This document shows, one piece after another, positions 12,801 through 23,090 of a DNA stretch of 64,000 bases; within the stretch, counting starts at the first letter, position 1, and each line of letters starts with the position of its first letter. A model generated the notes under the pieces. It made no database searches. It had not been told where the DNA came from and saw only the letters and a list, made by a program, of their open reading frames with translations. Origin of the DNA: Crambe crambe (taxonomy: Eukaryota; Porifera; Demospongiae; Poecilosclerida; Crambeidae); contig OZ004594.1 of the NCBI GenBank assembly GCA_963924555.1, positions 5,549,563-5,613,562 of the forward strand, read 5' to 3'. The translations under genes were made by a program, and so were the position numbers.

Positions 12801-14821
12801 ACTGTTCAGTGAATGTGACTCAGACTGCATCACTGACTTCGATTGATATGTGTGTCAGAGTTAAAAGGTGGAACAGGAACCACAATTCTATTTTCTTATC
12901 AATAAAATCACAGGATGGATTAGCAAGTAATGATTGAGACTTATAGAGCTGTATATATTGCATGCATGCAGTGCTGCAGCTAAACTGTAATTCTGACAAT
13001 GTTATAGCTATCCAAGTGCATGTATTTCTTTTTTATGCAGTTGCAGGAATTGATTACTTCCCAATTAATTCCTACATCACTCTATCTCAAAGCTCACCAT
13101 ATCACTGCTTCTTAATACCCATTGGTCCAATGAATCTTAATGATATACGAAACAAAACTTTCAGCTTGTTCTTGACACCATTCCTTCCACTTCCATATTT
13201 ATTACTGGAACCACAGGCTTTACTTGTCAACATTGGTAACAACAAAGGTCAGAAGTAATGTTGTGATTGCTTCGAATATTAGCATAGATAAGACTACAGT
13301 GCAACCTCAGTTAACTATCTGGCAAAAAATTTTGTTCCAGATTGCCGGATAAATGAATCAGTGGATAACATGTGATTATTATGCTGTACTGTTTATAGCT
13401 AGTTTAATTACACTAACAGCCTAGAATAGTGCAGCTGCTACTAATTATTGTTGTGCTGTTTGTCTGTGCTTCAAAATAAATTCATTACACTTACAGATGC
13501 TTGTAGTGCATGCATGTGTTTCCAAATATGAGGTTCCGGATAAACAAGGTGCAGATAACTGAGGTTACACTGTAATTCTGGATCATTATGGAGTAGTATC
13601 CCTATATCTAAATTTGCCACAATTTTGGGTGGATGCGCAGGAACTCCTGAATGTAACACAGATGTATCTCAGTGTGATCATGGCTGTAATGCCTTGGACT
13701 GGACAGATTGGAGTGCTGTTACCAATTCTGAAATGGGTGTGTCCAAATGTACCTGTGAAAGTGAACAGGCTATAATAAAAGAGCGGAGGAGATCTTTAAA
13801 CCAAATAAACTGCACAGAAAGAGGTCAATTCTGTGAGTAATACATAGATAGGAATTCAATTGCAGCACATATAGGTTTAATTTTGCATTGAAATCAGGTA
13901 TTCTATCAGATGAAGAAAAGATAGCTAGAACCTTCAGACTGGGAATAAGCAATCGACCATTACTGCATGATGTTGATCCTATTAGCTGTGATTTATCTAG
14001 TTCTTCATCACCCATGCTATGTAGGACTACAGGCAAGTCAATATCATCATTGTTATCAATATAATTCAACATAACTTCCATCATATAATTATACAGATAT
14101 GAATTCCAATGAACCATGTGTATCTTCCAGACCACAAGTTTGCAGCAATCGTTCTATTTTATTTGCACTGGACTCATCAGTCAGAGTGGGAGCAGAAAAC
14201 TTCAGGAAAATGACAAGTGCCGTAGCAGAACTCACCAACCACATGTGTGGGAATGTGAAGACTGCAGTGGTGAATTTTAACAATCACACTTTCTTGGATC
14301 TCTGTTTTGACTGCTTCATGAACAGTCGGTACAATCTCAGTCAGTACATAAGGAATAACATTACGTACGAATCCAATGGAGAAAACATCAAAGATATTGG
14401 TGGTGCTTCACAATGTATTCATGACCATCTCTTTGGTGAGGACTGTGGTAATCATAGCACATCTGACTGTATTGACATCATCTACATCACTGGAGAACAG
14501 ATCAATAGTGAACCTCCTGTTTGCAACAAAGCAAGATCTCTCAAACATAGCTTGCCTCTGCATGATGCCATATGCAATAAGACACAAGTGTTTGCCATAG
14601 GGATTGGGAGACGCTTAAATACTACTGAGCTACGTTGTATTGCTGACAGTCCAGTGAATGGCCAAGACAGAGTGTTCCAGTTCAAATCCTTCGAAGACTT
14701 CCAGAAGGCTGTTGGCAAGAGTGTGCAATATGTGTACAAGAAGAAGATATATTGCCAAATAGAAGAAGATACCAACATTGAATGTGATGAAGATCGACTT
14801 GATATAACTTGTAATCATTAG
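9857..14821 (+). CDS. Calx-beta repeat protein with C-terminal vWA-like domain (5' end missing)
   Basis: Exons as I read them: 9857-10069, 10124-10288, 10350-10559, 10659-10817, 10873-11082, 11242-11400, 11455-11631, 11699-11851, 12054-12260, 12323-12463, 12519-12725, 12780-12926, 13041-13247, 13641-13832, 13898-14032, 14097-14821. All introns are phase 1, and the model gives about 1134 residues. Each Calx-beta domain spans two exons: one starts xIGFE and has EDAGSISVCVKIL, the other has a GAxxxDF start and ends near RYS/NDG. There are six whole domains plus the second half of another. Exon 14 has a CNALDWTDWS motif with several Cys and recalls a thrombospondin type-1 repeat. The last exon is a vWA fold (ILFALDSS, TAVVNFNN, IIYITGE, VFAIGIG) with a degraded MIDAS. 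No membrane segment is seen. Calx-beta and vWA modules usually sit in extracellular adhesion proteins, so an adhesive role is inferred. Two introns appear to use GC donors (after 11400 and 14032). An AATAAA lies near 15003. Confidence 0.8.
13297..13572. mobile_element. Pogo/Tigger-like MITE inside an intron
   Basis: The ends are CAGTGCAACCTCAGTTA(..)TCTG and CAGATAACTGAGGTTACACTG, inverted copies of each other, flanked on both sides by TA (13295-13296 and 13573-13574), the usual Tc1/mariner/pogo target duplication. Inside, TGCCGGATAAAT and GGTTCCGGATAAAC are typical of pogo/Tigger termini. It is 276 bp with no coding capacity, in the intron before the WTDWS exon. Confidence 0.75.
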
Positions 14822-15039
14822 CATGATTACTAATAATTATTATTGTATGAAATACTATTGAAATTTGTACAGAGTGGACTAGCTAATAACTATTTGAGAT
14901 GTTATATTTGAATGAAAAATTGCTTTGAAATTTTATTGTACTAGTTTGTTGTTTAATGTGACTAGTTAGCATTGTAGCTGGTGATTAGCCACAATTGCAT
15001 ATAATAAACAGCTACAGGATCAAAATTGATTATACTCTC

Positions 15040-15775
15040 AATATTAGTCCTGACCAGAAATGACTCCAAACTGCCCAAGTTCAAAGGGTCCAACTCTTTG
15101 AAGGAGCTGATCATGACCAGTTTCCAAACTGATTGTGACAAGTTTCCAAACTGCTGATATAATATAAACAGTCTTTCTCTGAACTAGTTACCGAATTCCA
15201 TAAACAAGATTGATCTAAAATTCGTATGACTACGACCAAAAGTTTCTCCAAACTAAGAGCCTTCCCCTAAACTAGCAATCCAGTAAGCTAACTAGCTACA
15301 TGTACACATGGCCATGATAAAAGTTTCTCCAAACTCTAAGCAGGATTGAGCCTTTCCCTAAACTACCAGTTTTCCATAAACAGGTTAACTATGGCAACAT
15401 ATGACCATGATCAAAAGTTTCTCCAAACTATGAGCCTTCCCCTAAACTAGCAATCCCAAATTAGCAGTAAGCTAACTAGCTATACACATACACATGGCCA
15501 TGATAAAAAGTTACTCCAGGATTGAGCCTTTCTATAAACTAGCAATCCCATAAACAGGCTAATATTAGTTATAAAGTTTCTCCAAACTCTAAGCAGGATT
15601 GAGCCTTTCCTAAACTACTGATTTTCCATAAACAGGTTAACTATGGCAACATATGACCATGATCAAAAGTTTCTCCAAACTCTGCTAATCAGCTACATAA
15701 ACACTAATTTTAAGCAGTCTGAATCATGACCAGAAGTTTTTCCAAACTCTGCCAATGGAGTAAACAGGATCAAGG
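15040..15775. repeat. Diverged tandem array with AAAGTTTCTCCAAACT core
   Basis: A unit of very roughly 100-140 bp repeats several times. Its landmarks are GACCATGATCAAAAGTTTC, CTCCAAACTCTAAGCAGG, ATTGAGCCTTTCCCTAAAC and CCATAAACAGG. Copies differ by deletions and substitutions. The array fills the gap between the Calx-beta gene and the promoter of the beta-helix gene. Confidence 0.75.
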
Positions 15776-15884
15776 GAGGTTGACTTGGATTCTCTTTATC
15801 ACTCATCAGGATTGTTCAAATTTAAGGAATCTTTGTTATTTCCCCAAGTAGTAATGTTTTTTTTTAAATGTATATATATATTAA

Positions 15885-15893
15885 TTTTTTTTT

Positions 15894-15924
<31 letters not shown>

Positions 15925-15928
15925 GGGG
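15885..15928. repeat. T19-G25 homopolymer block
   Basis: Nineteen T (15885-15903) run straight into 25 G (15904-15928). The arrangement mirrors the C27-A16 block at 2878-2920 on the other strand. The G run could form a quadruplex or triplex, and its length in the assembly may be unreliable. Confidence 0.8.
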
Positions 15929-15981
15929 ATACAGTTTTGAAACTAAATAGATTTTTTGATTTTTAAAACTATCTCCTAGAG

Positions 15982-15989
15982 TATATAAG
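15982..15989 (+). promoter_or_regulatory. TATA-box candidate (TATATAAG)
   Basis: TATATAAG lies 52 bases before the ATG at 16041. A start site 25-30 bases downstream would leave a short leader, which fits the single-exon gene that follows. Support is positional only. Confidence 0.5.
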
Positions 15990-16040
15990 AAGCTTGCATG
16001 TGTGGACACAGCTAGCAGACTGCAGCTAGCATTGAAAATA

Positions 16041-19000
16041 ATGTTTTTCATCATCTTGGTTGCTCTGATTTCATTTTCTGTAGCAGAAAGGGTCTATTAT
16101 GTCAAGCCATCTTACGAAGACGACGAATTCTGTAGAAATCAACTATCAAGTATCAACACTTCAGTGTGTCACACGTTACAGGAATATAGTCATTCCACCA
16201 CTGATGATCTCACACTTTTCTTTCTTCCTGGCAATTACACAGTCAGTCAAACACTGAATTTTCATGTGTTCAATTTACGATTATCAAATTGGCAGAATGG
16301 TAAAGTTGTATTAATCAGAACAAATCATCCATTTTTCAGGCTAAGGGCTACAAATTTTACCATAATTCATCGGCTAAATTTCATCACAATTCTAGAACAA
16401 AAAAATGTGTCGATTGGTGCATCATTAATTGTCGGTCAAGGTGCTTTCGAAGCAGTTAATTGCTCGTTTGTAGGTGGTAATAGCGGGAAAGCTATTGATT
16501 TTTATCTTGAATATCTTTTTGAGTATGCTCCTATAATGCAATTCATTAATATCACATGGTGCAGTTTTTACGATCACCAAGTTGCTAATAGCTGTAACCT
16601 TCTTTCTGGATGTTATGCCGACAATGGAGGAGCAATAAAGATCAATACTCGTCCTTATTATGTAACAATTACTAATTCTATATTTGTCAATAACAAAGCC
16701 ACAAATGGTTATGGTGGAGCCTTGGCTCAAAAATATAATACTCTTTTGCTGACTATTATAAATTGTACATTTATTAATAATTCTGCTGCCCATGGAGGAG
16801 GTGCAGTATGGCTAAATGAAGGAAATGCAACCTTGAATAATTGTTCCTTTGAATCAAATAAAGTTAACACATCAGGAGGTGCAATCTACTATGTACCTAG
16901 TAGATATGATTCTTATAACTTTGCAGTCTCCCTATTCAAATGTAATTTCAGAGGCAACCAAGCCATAACTGCTGGAGGAGCCTTGTTCTTTGAACCAGTT
17001 CGTTATAGTAGAACTATTGAAATAAAGATTTTTGAAAGTGAATTTCATGGCAACCAGGCAGCAGTAGGTGGTGCAATATATGCTTATGCCAATACCACTC
17101 GATACCACAACCATGTTGGACTATTTTCCAATGCAAGTGATTTCCAGAACAATATTGCATATGATGGTGGAGCTGTTCATATAACTGAATCTGAGTTTCA
17201 TTTGTATTCTGATTTCTTCATGAATAACAGAGCCAGAAATAGTGGTGGAGCAATATATGCTGAATCATCTCATCTCGTGGCCCAAAGATTTTCAGTAAGC
17301 AGAAACAAGGCTGGATACTCAGGTGGTGGCATCATGTTGGCATTATCACTAATCAAGGTTACAGACACTGTTTCATTTCAAGGAAATAGTGCTGGAGAAT
17401 CAGGTGGTGGTATCAGCATTAACTCCAACTCCTCATCAATATTCCTGGCATATAAAAGCCAACTGAACCTGATAAACAATTCCGCTGTGGGACGGGGTGG
17501 TGGCATATTTGTGTTGGACACAGCTAAGGAGTGCTGGAGGAGAGAATGCTTCCTTGAATTTGACCCACAGATTAATAGTAGTTCAAAGCCTCTGAATTTT
17601 GAGAATAACTCTGCTCCAGAAGGAAGTGATTTGTATGGAGGGTTATTGAGTAAATGTGTAACTAACAATTCAAAGGAAAATGGTCTGAGTTTATTCAATC
17701 GATTTAGTTTCTACAATGACTCATTTTTGGCAGTGACATCAAATGTGACTGACACTTGCTTTTGTGTCGATAATATTGTCAATTGCAGTCTCAGGGAGCA
17801 AGAAGTAACATTGGCAAGACAAGAGAATCTGACTTTATCTGTTGCAGGTGTGGATCAAAATTTAACACCAAAACAAGCAGTAATACGAAGTAGACTCAAT
17901 GAATCCATGGCAGCACAGATAGATAAGAATGAAAGCGTGAAATTCATCAAAAATGATAAATGTGAAACCCTCGTCTTCCAGGTACATAAAACAGGACCAT
18001 TAGCAACACTGGTAATGACAGCAGATGGCCTATGTAATGATTCACAGGAGTCTAGTATTCGTGTTATTCTACATCTAGAGTTTTGCCCATTAGGTTTTCA
18101 GCAGCAAGAAAATAAGTGCATTTGTGATAAAAGGATCCTAAAACATCTTGGGAAATATGTACAATGTCAGGGAAATCTCAGTCTTGAAGTAAGTGGTCAA
18201 ATATGGATTGGCTACATTGGACATCAGCTACTCCTGCAGAGTGAGTGTCCCTTAAATTACTGTAAAGGTCCTGCTACTCGATACTTGGACACAGATGATC
18301 CAGACAAGCAATGTGCACATAATCGAAGTGGAATACTGTGCGGTAAGTGCAAGGCAAATTTCAGCATTGGACTTGGGACTAATAAATGTTTGTTGTGTCC
18401 CAACAACACAAAGTATATACTCATAATTGTAATAATTGGTATCTTGGGGGTGGGATTAATAATACTCCTCCTACTCACCAGATTGACTGTTTCTACTGGT
18501 ACAATAAATGGACTGATATTTTATGCTAATGTCGTATCGATAAGTGGAATAGTGAACTTGAACAGCTGTTCCATTCATCCTATACTGTCAGTCTTCATAG
18601 CTTGGATCAACCTTGATTTTGGGATTGAAACCTGCTTTAATCACAACATGGACGCCTATCAAAAGACCTGGCTACAATTTGTATTCCCTCTCTATCTGTG
18701 CTTCCTTGTATTTGTCGTTATTGTTATCAGCCACTACTCCAGATGGGTCATGAAACTTCTTGGTAGGAATACCATACCTGTATTATGCACACTGTTTCTG
18801 TTATCCTACACTAAGATACTCAAGACCATTATAATTATACTAACATTAACTGAAGTCTTTGAGGGAAGTGCAGATGAAGTAGAAGATCCTCTGATACCTT
18901 ATAAAGTGTGGTCGTATGATGGCAACGTCAACTTTCTTACAGGAAAATATACTGCTCTTTTCTCAGTGGCTCTCTTCTTTCTTATCATCATATTCCTACC

Positions 19001-19637
19001 ATACACATTACTACTGACATTTGGACAGTTCTTGCGTTCCATGCGAAAATTTAAATGCTTAAAAAAGATACTCCGGAGCATAGCATTTATATCCATTATG
19101 GATGCCTACCATGCCCCCTTCAAGAAGAAGCATCGCTATTGGGTTGGACTTCTCCTGTTCACACGATGTATCCTGTTTGCTGCTTTTCTCAACAGCTCCT
19201 TTGAGTCCAATATGCTTGCTATTATTTTAGTCACCTTTGCATTGTTGGTAGCCAGAGCTCCTATCTTTAATGACACTTACTCGAGTTATGTAGTCAATAT
19301 TTTGGAAATTTTCTACTTTTCGAATTTGGGTATTCTTGCAGCTGTGATGTCCTATCTAGGAGGTAAACAGAATCCTGGACCAGCCACATGTATATGCATC
19401 ACAGCTTCTATTTCCATAGCATTCCTCAGTTTCGCTTGTACACTTGTAGTTCACATATACTTGTATCTGCTGAGCACCTCCAAGGTTGTATTGGCCATCA
19501 AAAATAGATTTCAGAAGGAACAAGAACAAGACGATGTTGACTTGGTAACTCCACCAAGGCCTGCTGACAGCACACCAAAACCCCACACCACAACAGTTAT
19601 TAACGTAAACTTACGTGAGCCATTGCTGGAACGATAA
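16041..19637 (+). CDS. Signal-peptide beta-helix protein with about ten membrane segments
   Basis: This single-exon gene encodes 1198 residues. I start it at the ATG at 16041 because it gives a clean signal peptide (MFFIILVALISFSVAE); the in-frame GTG at 16002 is upstream of it. Residues from about 20 to 530 hold many GGAIY/GGGI and NNSA-type repeats with frequent N-glycosylation sequons, the look of a right-handed parallel beta-helix like those in Pmp/adhesin-type proteins. A Cys-rich segment follows, with HNRSGILCGKCKANFSIG and CLLCPNN near residues 760-790. From about 792 to 1150 there are roughly nine or ten hydrophobic helices, then a basic, Pro-rich cytoplasmic tail. An extracellular beta-helix fused to a multipass domain suggests a surface receptor or adhesin, but I recognise no enzymatic or G-protein-coupling motif and propose no ligand. 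A broken copy of its 3' end lies just downstream. Confidence 0.85.
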   Translation: MFFIILVALISFSVAERVYYVKPSYEDDEFCRNQLSSINTSVCHTLQEYSHSTTDDLTLFFLPGNYTVSQTLNFHVFNLRLSNWQNGKVVLIRTNHPFFRLRATNFTIIHRLNFITILEQKNVSIGASLIVGQGAFEAVNCSFVGGNSGKAIDFYLEYLFEYAPIMQFINITWCSFYDHQVANSCNLLSGCYADNGGAIKINTRPYYVTITNSIFVNNKATNGYGGALAQKYNTLLLTIINCTFINNSAAHGGGAVWLNEGNATLNNCSFESNKVNTSGGAIYYVPSRYDSYNFAVSLFKCNFRGNQAITAGGALFFEPVRYSRTIEIKIFESEFHGNQAAVGGAIYAYANTTRYHNHVGLFSNASDFQNNIAYDGGAVHITESEFHLYSDFFMNNRARNSGGAIYAESSHLVAQRFSVSRNKAGYSGGGIMLALSLIKVTDTVSFQGNSAGESGGGISINSNSSSIFLAYKSQLNLINNSAVGRGGGIFVLDTAKECWRRECFLEFDPQINSSSKPLNFENNSAPEGSDLYGGLLSKCVTNNSKENGLSLFNRFSFYNDSFLAVTSNVTDTCFCVDNIVNCSLREQEVTLARQENLTLSVAGVDQNLTPKQAVIRSRLNESMAAQIDKNESVKFIKNDKCETLVFQVHKTGPLATLVMTADGLCNDSQESSIRVILHLEFCPLGFQQQENKCICDKRILKHLGKYVQCQGNLSLEVSGQIWIGYIGHQLLLQSECPLNYCKGPATRYLDTDDPDKQCAHNRSGILCGKCKANFSIGLGTNKCLLCPNNTKYILIIVIIGILGVGLIILLLLTRLTVSTGTINGLIFYANVVSISGIVNLNSCSIHPILSVFIAWINLDFGIETCFNHNMDAYQKTWLQFVFPLYLCFLVFVVIVISHYSRWVMKLLGRNTIPVLCTLFLLSYTKILKTIIIILTLTEVFEGSADEVEDPLIPYKVWSYDGNVNFLTGKYTALFSVALFFLIIIFLPYTLLLTFGQFLRSMRKFKCLKKILRSIAFISIMDAYHAPFKKKHRYWVGLLLFTRCILFAAFLNSSFESNMLAIILVTFALLVARAPIFNDTYSSYVVNILEIFYFSNLGILAAVMSYLGGKQNPGPATCICITASISIAFLSFACTLVVHIYLYLLSTSKVVLAIKNRFQKEQEQDDVDLVTPPRPADSTPKPHTTTVINVNLREPLLER

Positions 19638-19730
19638 ATACTTAAGCATCTGTTTTCATGCTCATACACCTTTTTCAACAACTCTTTTTTTAAAATTTAC
19701 CTTCAGTACTTACACTGTGTGAAAATAGCA

Positions 19731-20030
19731 ATCATATGAATAGTGGAACAATTACAATTGATAATTTAACAGTTACTTTCAATGGGCATAAAGAGATTAC
19801 ACCACAAAGCTGGAATATCGTACCAGATGGGTGGGTCAAAGTTTCTGTTAAACAATTGAGATCAAGGCAAAAATGCAGCAACATGATCCAAACGTGTGGA
19901 TACATAGTTTTATTTGATGTATCATTAACAATCATGAATCAAAACTCATGTCAGTCAGTCTTAAATACTTGGCATTTCACTCTCTCTATGCTCAGTTAAA
20001 TAAATTTACGCCATAGCTACCTATATGGGG
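19731..20030 (+). repeat. 3' flank copy 1 of a tandem duplication
   Basis: From 19731 the text AATCATATGAATAGTGGAAC and what follows to about 19852 matches 20665-20852 (copy 2). Copy 1 lacks an internal stretch of roughly 80-90 bases that copy 2 has. On the minus strand it preserves the acceptor and first codons (NFDPPIWYD) of the HID1 last exon, then diverges to an early stop. The plus frame 19736-19999 here is not a separate gene in my view. Confidence 0.65.
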
Positions 20031-20035
20031 TGGAG

Positions 20036-20310
20036 AGAGCGGAGATAGGGGGAGAGGGGAGGGAGTGGAGAGGTAGGGAAGTGGAGATATAGGGGGGAGG
20101 GGAGGCAGTGAAGATATGGGGAAGTGGAGATATAGGGGGAGGGGAGGGAGTGGAAATAGGGGAGGCAGTGAAGAGGTAGGTTGACACCACAGAAATAGAT
20201 TATTAAGTTCCCCCCCCCCCAGATAACAACCTAGAACAGTGTAGATAACAACCTAGAACAGTGTAGATAACAACCTAGAACAGTGTAGATAACAACCTAG
20301 AACAGTGTAT
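20036..20310. repeat. Purine-rich satellite and a 22-bp tandem repeat
   Basis: Positions 20036-20180 are G/A-rich, with units like GGGGAGGGAGTGGAGA and GTGGAGATATAGGGGG. After a C10 run, a 22-base unit containing AGATAACAACCTAGAACAGT repeats four times to about 20308. No gene is seen. Confidence 0.8.
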
Positions 20311-20377
20311 GCAGTTATGTGCCTGTGCAAAGCACTACTACTACTACTACAAAAAAAAAAAATCTCCATACAAATGC

Positions 20378-20660
20378 ACAGCTTCTATTGCCATAGCATT
20401 CCTCAGTTACTTGTAGTTCACATACACTTGTATCAGCTGAGCACCTCCAAGGTTGTCAAAATCAATTTCAGAAGGAATGATGTTGATTCAACTGATAATC
20501 CCACACTACTACAGTTAGTTCGATGAACTTACATGAGCTTTTGCTGGAACAATTACATCTGTTCTTTATACTTGTACATGACTTATACCTTTGCATCAGC
20601 TCATTTTTTCCCTACTTGGTATGTAACTAACCTTCAGTAATTACAACACTAACAAGTAGC
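20378..20660 (+). pseudogene. Truncated copy of the beta-helix gene 3' end
   Basis: This copies the last transmembrane segment and tail of the gene at 16041-19637. ACAGCTTCTATTGCCATAGC matches 19403, then CTGAGCACCTCCAAGGTTGT matches the STSKVV region. Deletions remove the CACTTGTA-type bases and part of the acidic EQEQDD tail. The final LLE-stop codons are recognisable near 20540. The upstream 1100 residues are missing, so it cannot encode the protein. Confidence 0.75.
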
Positions 20661-20767
20661 AATCATATATGAATAGTGGAACAATTACAATTGATACTTC
20701 CACAGTTATTTTTAATGGGCATAAAGAAATTATAAAAACAAGCTGGAAAGTTACGTTTTAATTCATT

Positions 20768-23054
20768 CTAAGATGAAACCTCAGCATTTTCTGCCTTGTG
20801 TACTTGAAATAATTTTATTGTTGTGTCATACCAGATGGGTGGGTCAAAGTTTCTGTTTAAAAAATAAATAAATCAATTTCATGTTTCATGCCGATAATAA
20901 TAACAACAATAACACACGTGGAATTCTAAAAATACACCACTCCCCTACTTACCTAACATACACCACACCAACATACACCACTCCCCTACTTACCTAACAT
21001 ACACCACTCCCCTACTTACCTAACATACACCACTCCCCAAATGTAAGTGTGGAACCACAGCTCTGTACTTTCACTAGTCTGGTACTTGCGGATGAGAATA
21101 GGGTGAGGAACAGGAAGCAGGCCCACTAGTGTGCCATTTTTGAGATATTCCAACACCTCATGTTCACTCTTCACATCACTATAACACAGTGAGAAACTTT
21201 TAACATACAAGCATTTTAATAGGCAGCCAGCCATCCACTTTCTACCTCCTACGTACATAGCTCATCTTGTCTTTCAAATTCATGTTAGTTAGGCATAGAC
21301 TACAGATACATCTGAGAGAGATGTCCACCACTAGTCATTAACCTCAATGTTCACTAACTTTTCAGTGCAGAGTTTTTCCACCTGAGGAACAAGGACTTGT
21401 AGGACCCTCAAAACAGTATTAAGAGGAAGCTTTTGCTTCCATGCACGCACCTACAGCAGAGAAAGAACAGTCAGTGTGGATAGCCAAACCAATGATTGAA
21501 CAAAGGGCACATAATATAGTTACAGAGATTCGCCTTTCCCATCCTAGCAAATTTTTATGACTGGTTCTGTGCTACACATCAACCTACCCAGTCAGCTGTA
21601 GGCTTGAATTCAGGAGTGGATGGTTCCAACAGCTGCTTAGTACTTCTTCCCACATCTTGGTGAAGAGGAATCAAGTCCTTCACTGAAAGAGGTTTTACTT
21701 TTCCTGGCTTCTTCTTTGTCGATGCAGCTCTTCTTGCAGCTTCTTCTAGCCCTTCAGCGACAGTTGGAAGAGATGGAGGAGGTATACCTTCACCTTGTCT
21801 GGAGACAGCCTTCTTGCCAGTTGGAGTGAGGACCTCCTGTTGTGCTGATGATTGTTGCAAGGATGGCACTTGTGACTCTTGAGGAGGTGACTGAGTAAGC
21901 TGATTAGGTGAAGGTAGCGATTCTGAACTAGACAAGTGCTGTTCTTCTGGACTTGAAGGTAATGGATGCTCTTGTGAGGAAGGTGATGGTTGTTCTTGTG
22001 ATGAAGGTAAAGGCCTCTCCTGTGAGGAGGGTGGCGAAGATAATGAAGGTGAAGGTAGTTCCTGCATACTTCCATCTTTGTTTTCACTTTCTCCCACTTC
22101 TTCATCATGAGTGATATCATCTCCACCAACATTAGGTTCCACCTCTACCTGGACTGTCTGTATTTGACCAAGTGGTCGAATGTCAGCCACTCTGCTAGCA
22201 TTTCCTGATATTGATAGATTCTCCAAGTTCTGATTTTCTTGTTGATCTAAAAATTACATCGATCCTGTGTTCATTGTACTGTATTCAGACTAATACTCTA
22301 CTCTAGACACATTCCCAGGAGAGGTCCATGCACTCTCTCTGTACTGTAGTGGGTAATTTCAGAGGGAGGGGGTTATACAGAAGTTTTCAGGTTGGTTGAC
22401 ACAAAATTTGCCAACAGTGCAAAATTAAATTCGTGCTCACTAAAATTAAGATCATCACATTTGTATGACAGTATATTTTGCTCACTTGAATTTATAATTT
22501 ATACCTGAAAACCTCTGTATCTTAATAAAGGGAAAGGCTTAGACCACACCTCTTACAGACGATGCAATATCAATAAAGAACAGCTAGCCAAAGAATGACT
22601 AGTTCTTTCTAAGTCGGAGGCTATGATTTGAGGCTACCATCTTGAAATGCTACCCTAGGGATACGGTATATGTTACATATTTAACTCTTGACCTACTTCT
22701 TGACTCTCTTTCCACATCTTCAGTATTACTGGCAATAGCACTTGAACGCGATTTTACCAAATGGTATGAGTCTTCTGAAAGGTTAGCAAGCTGGTAGAAT
22801 ACAGCCTTGGAACGAATAATGGAGTAGATGAGGTTTGTGTTCCCTGAGGATAAAAGTGAAAAGGATATACATGACTACTGAACATGAATGATCTCATGTG
22901 GAACAGTCTGTAAGTGGAAAAAAATTGAATATTGAGTGTTAAGAGTACATAGCATAGCTTCAAATGGAGTGGGACCCCTGGTACATAGTTAACTCAGATA
23001 CAAGCTTACAATGCAAGTTGATCAACATTGTTCCCATATGAAGTTGTTAACTTA

Positions 23055-23090
<36 letters not shown>

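Noticed and set aside
14482-14824. Minus-strand frames over the vWA exon
   Set aside because: They are shadows of the 240-codon sense frame, which carries clear vWA motifs.
19736-19999. Plus-strand frame after the beta-helix gene
   Set aside because: Its core is the antisense of a copied HID1 exon, and the duplicate at 20.7 kb is not open, so it is better read as duplicated flank.
20768-21258. HID1 ending at the in-frame stop after WGVVYVR (21016)
   Set aside because: A GTAAGT donor precedes that stop, and a phase-matched exon encoding the family's NFDPPIWYDT end exists at 20768-20852.
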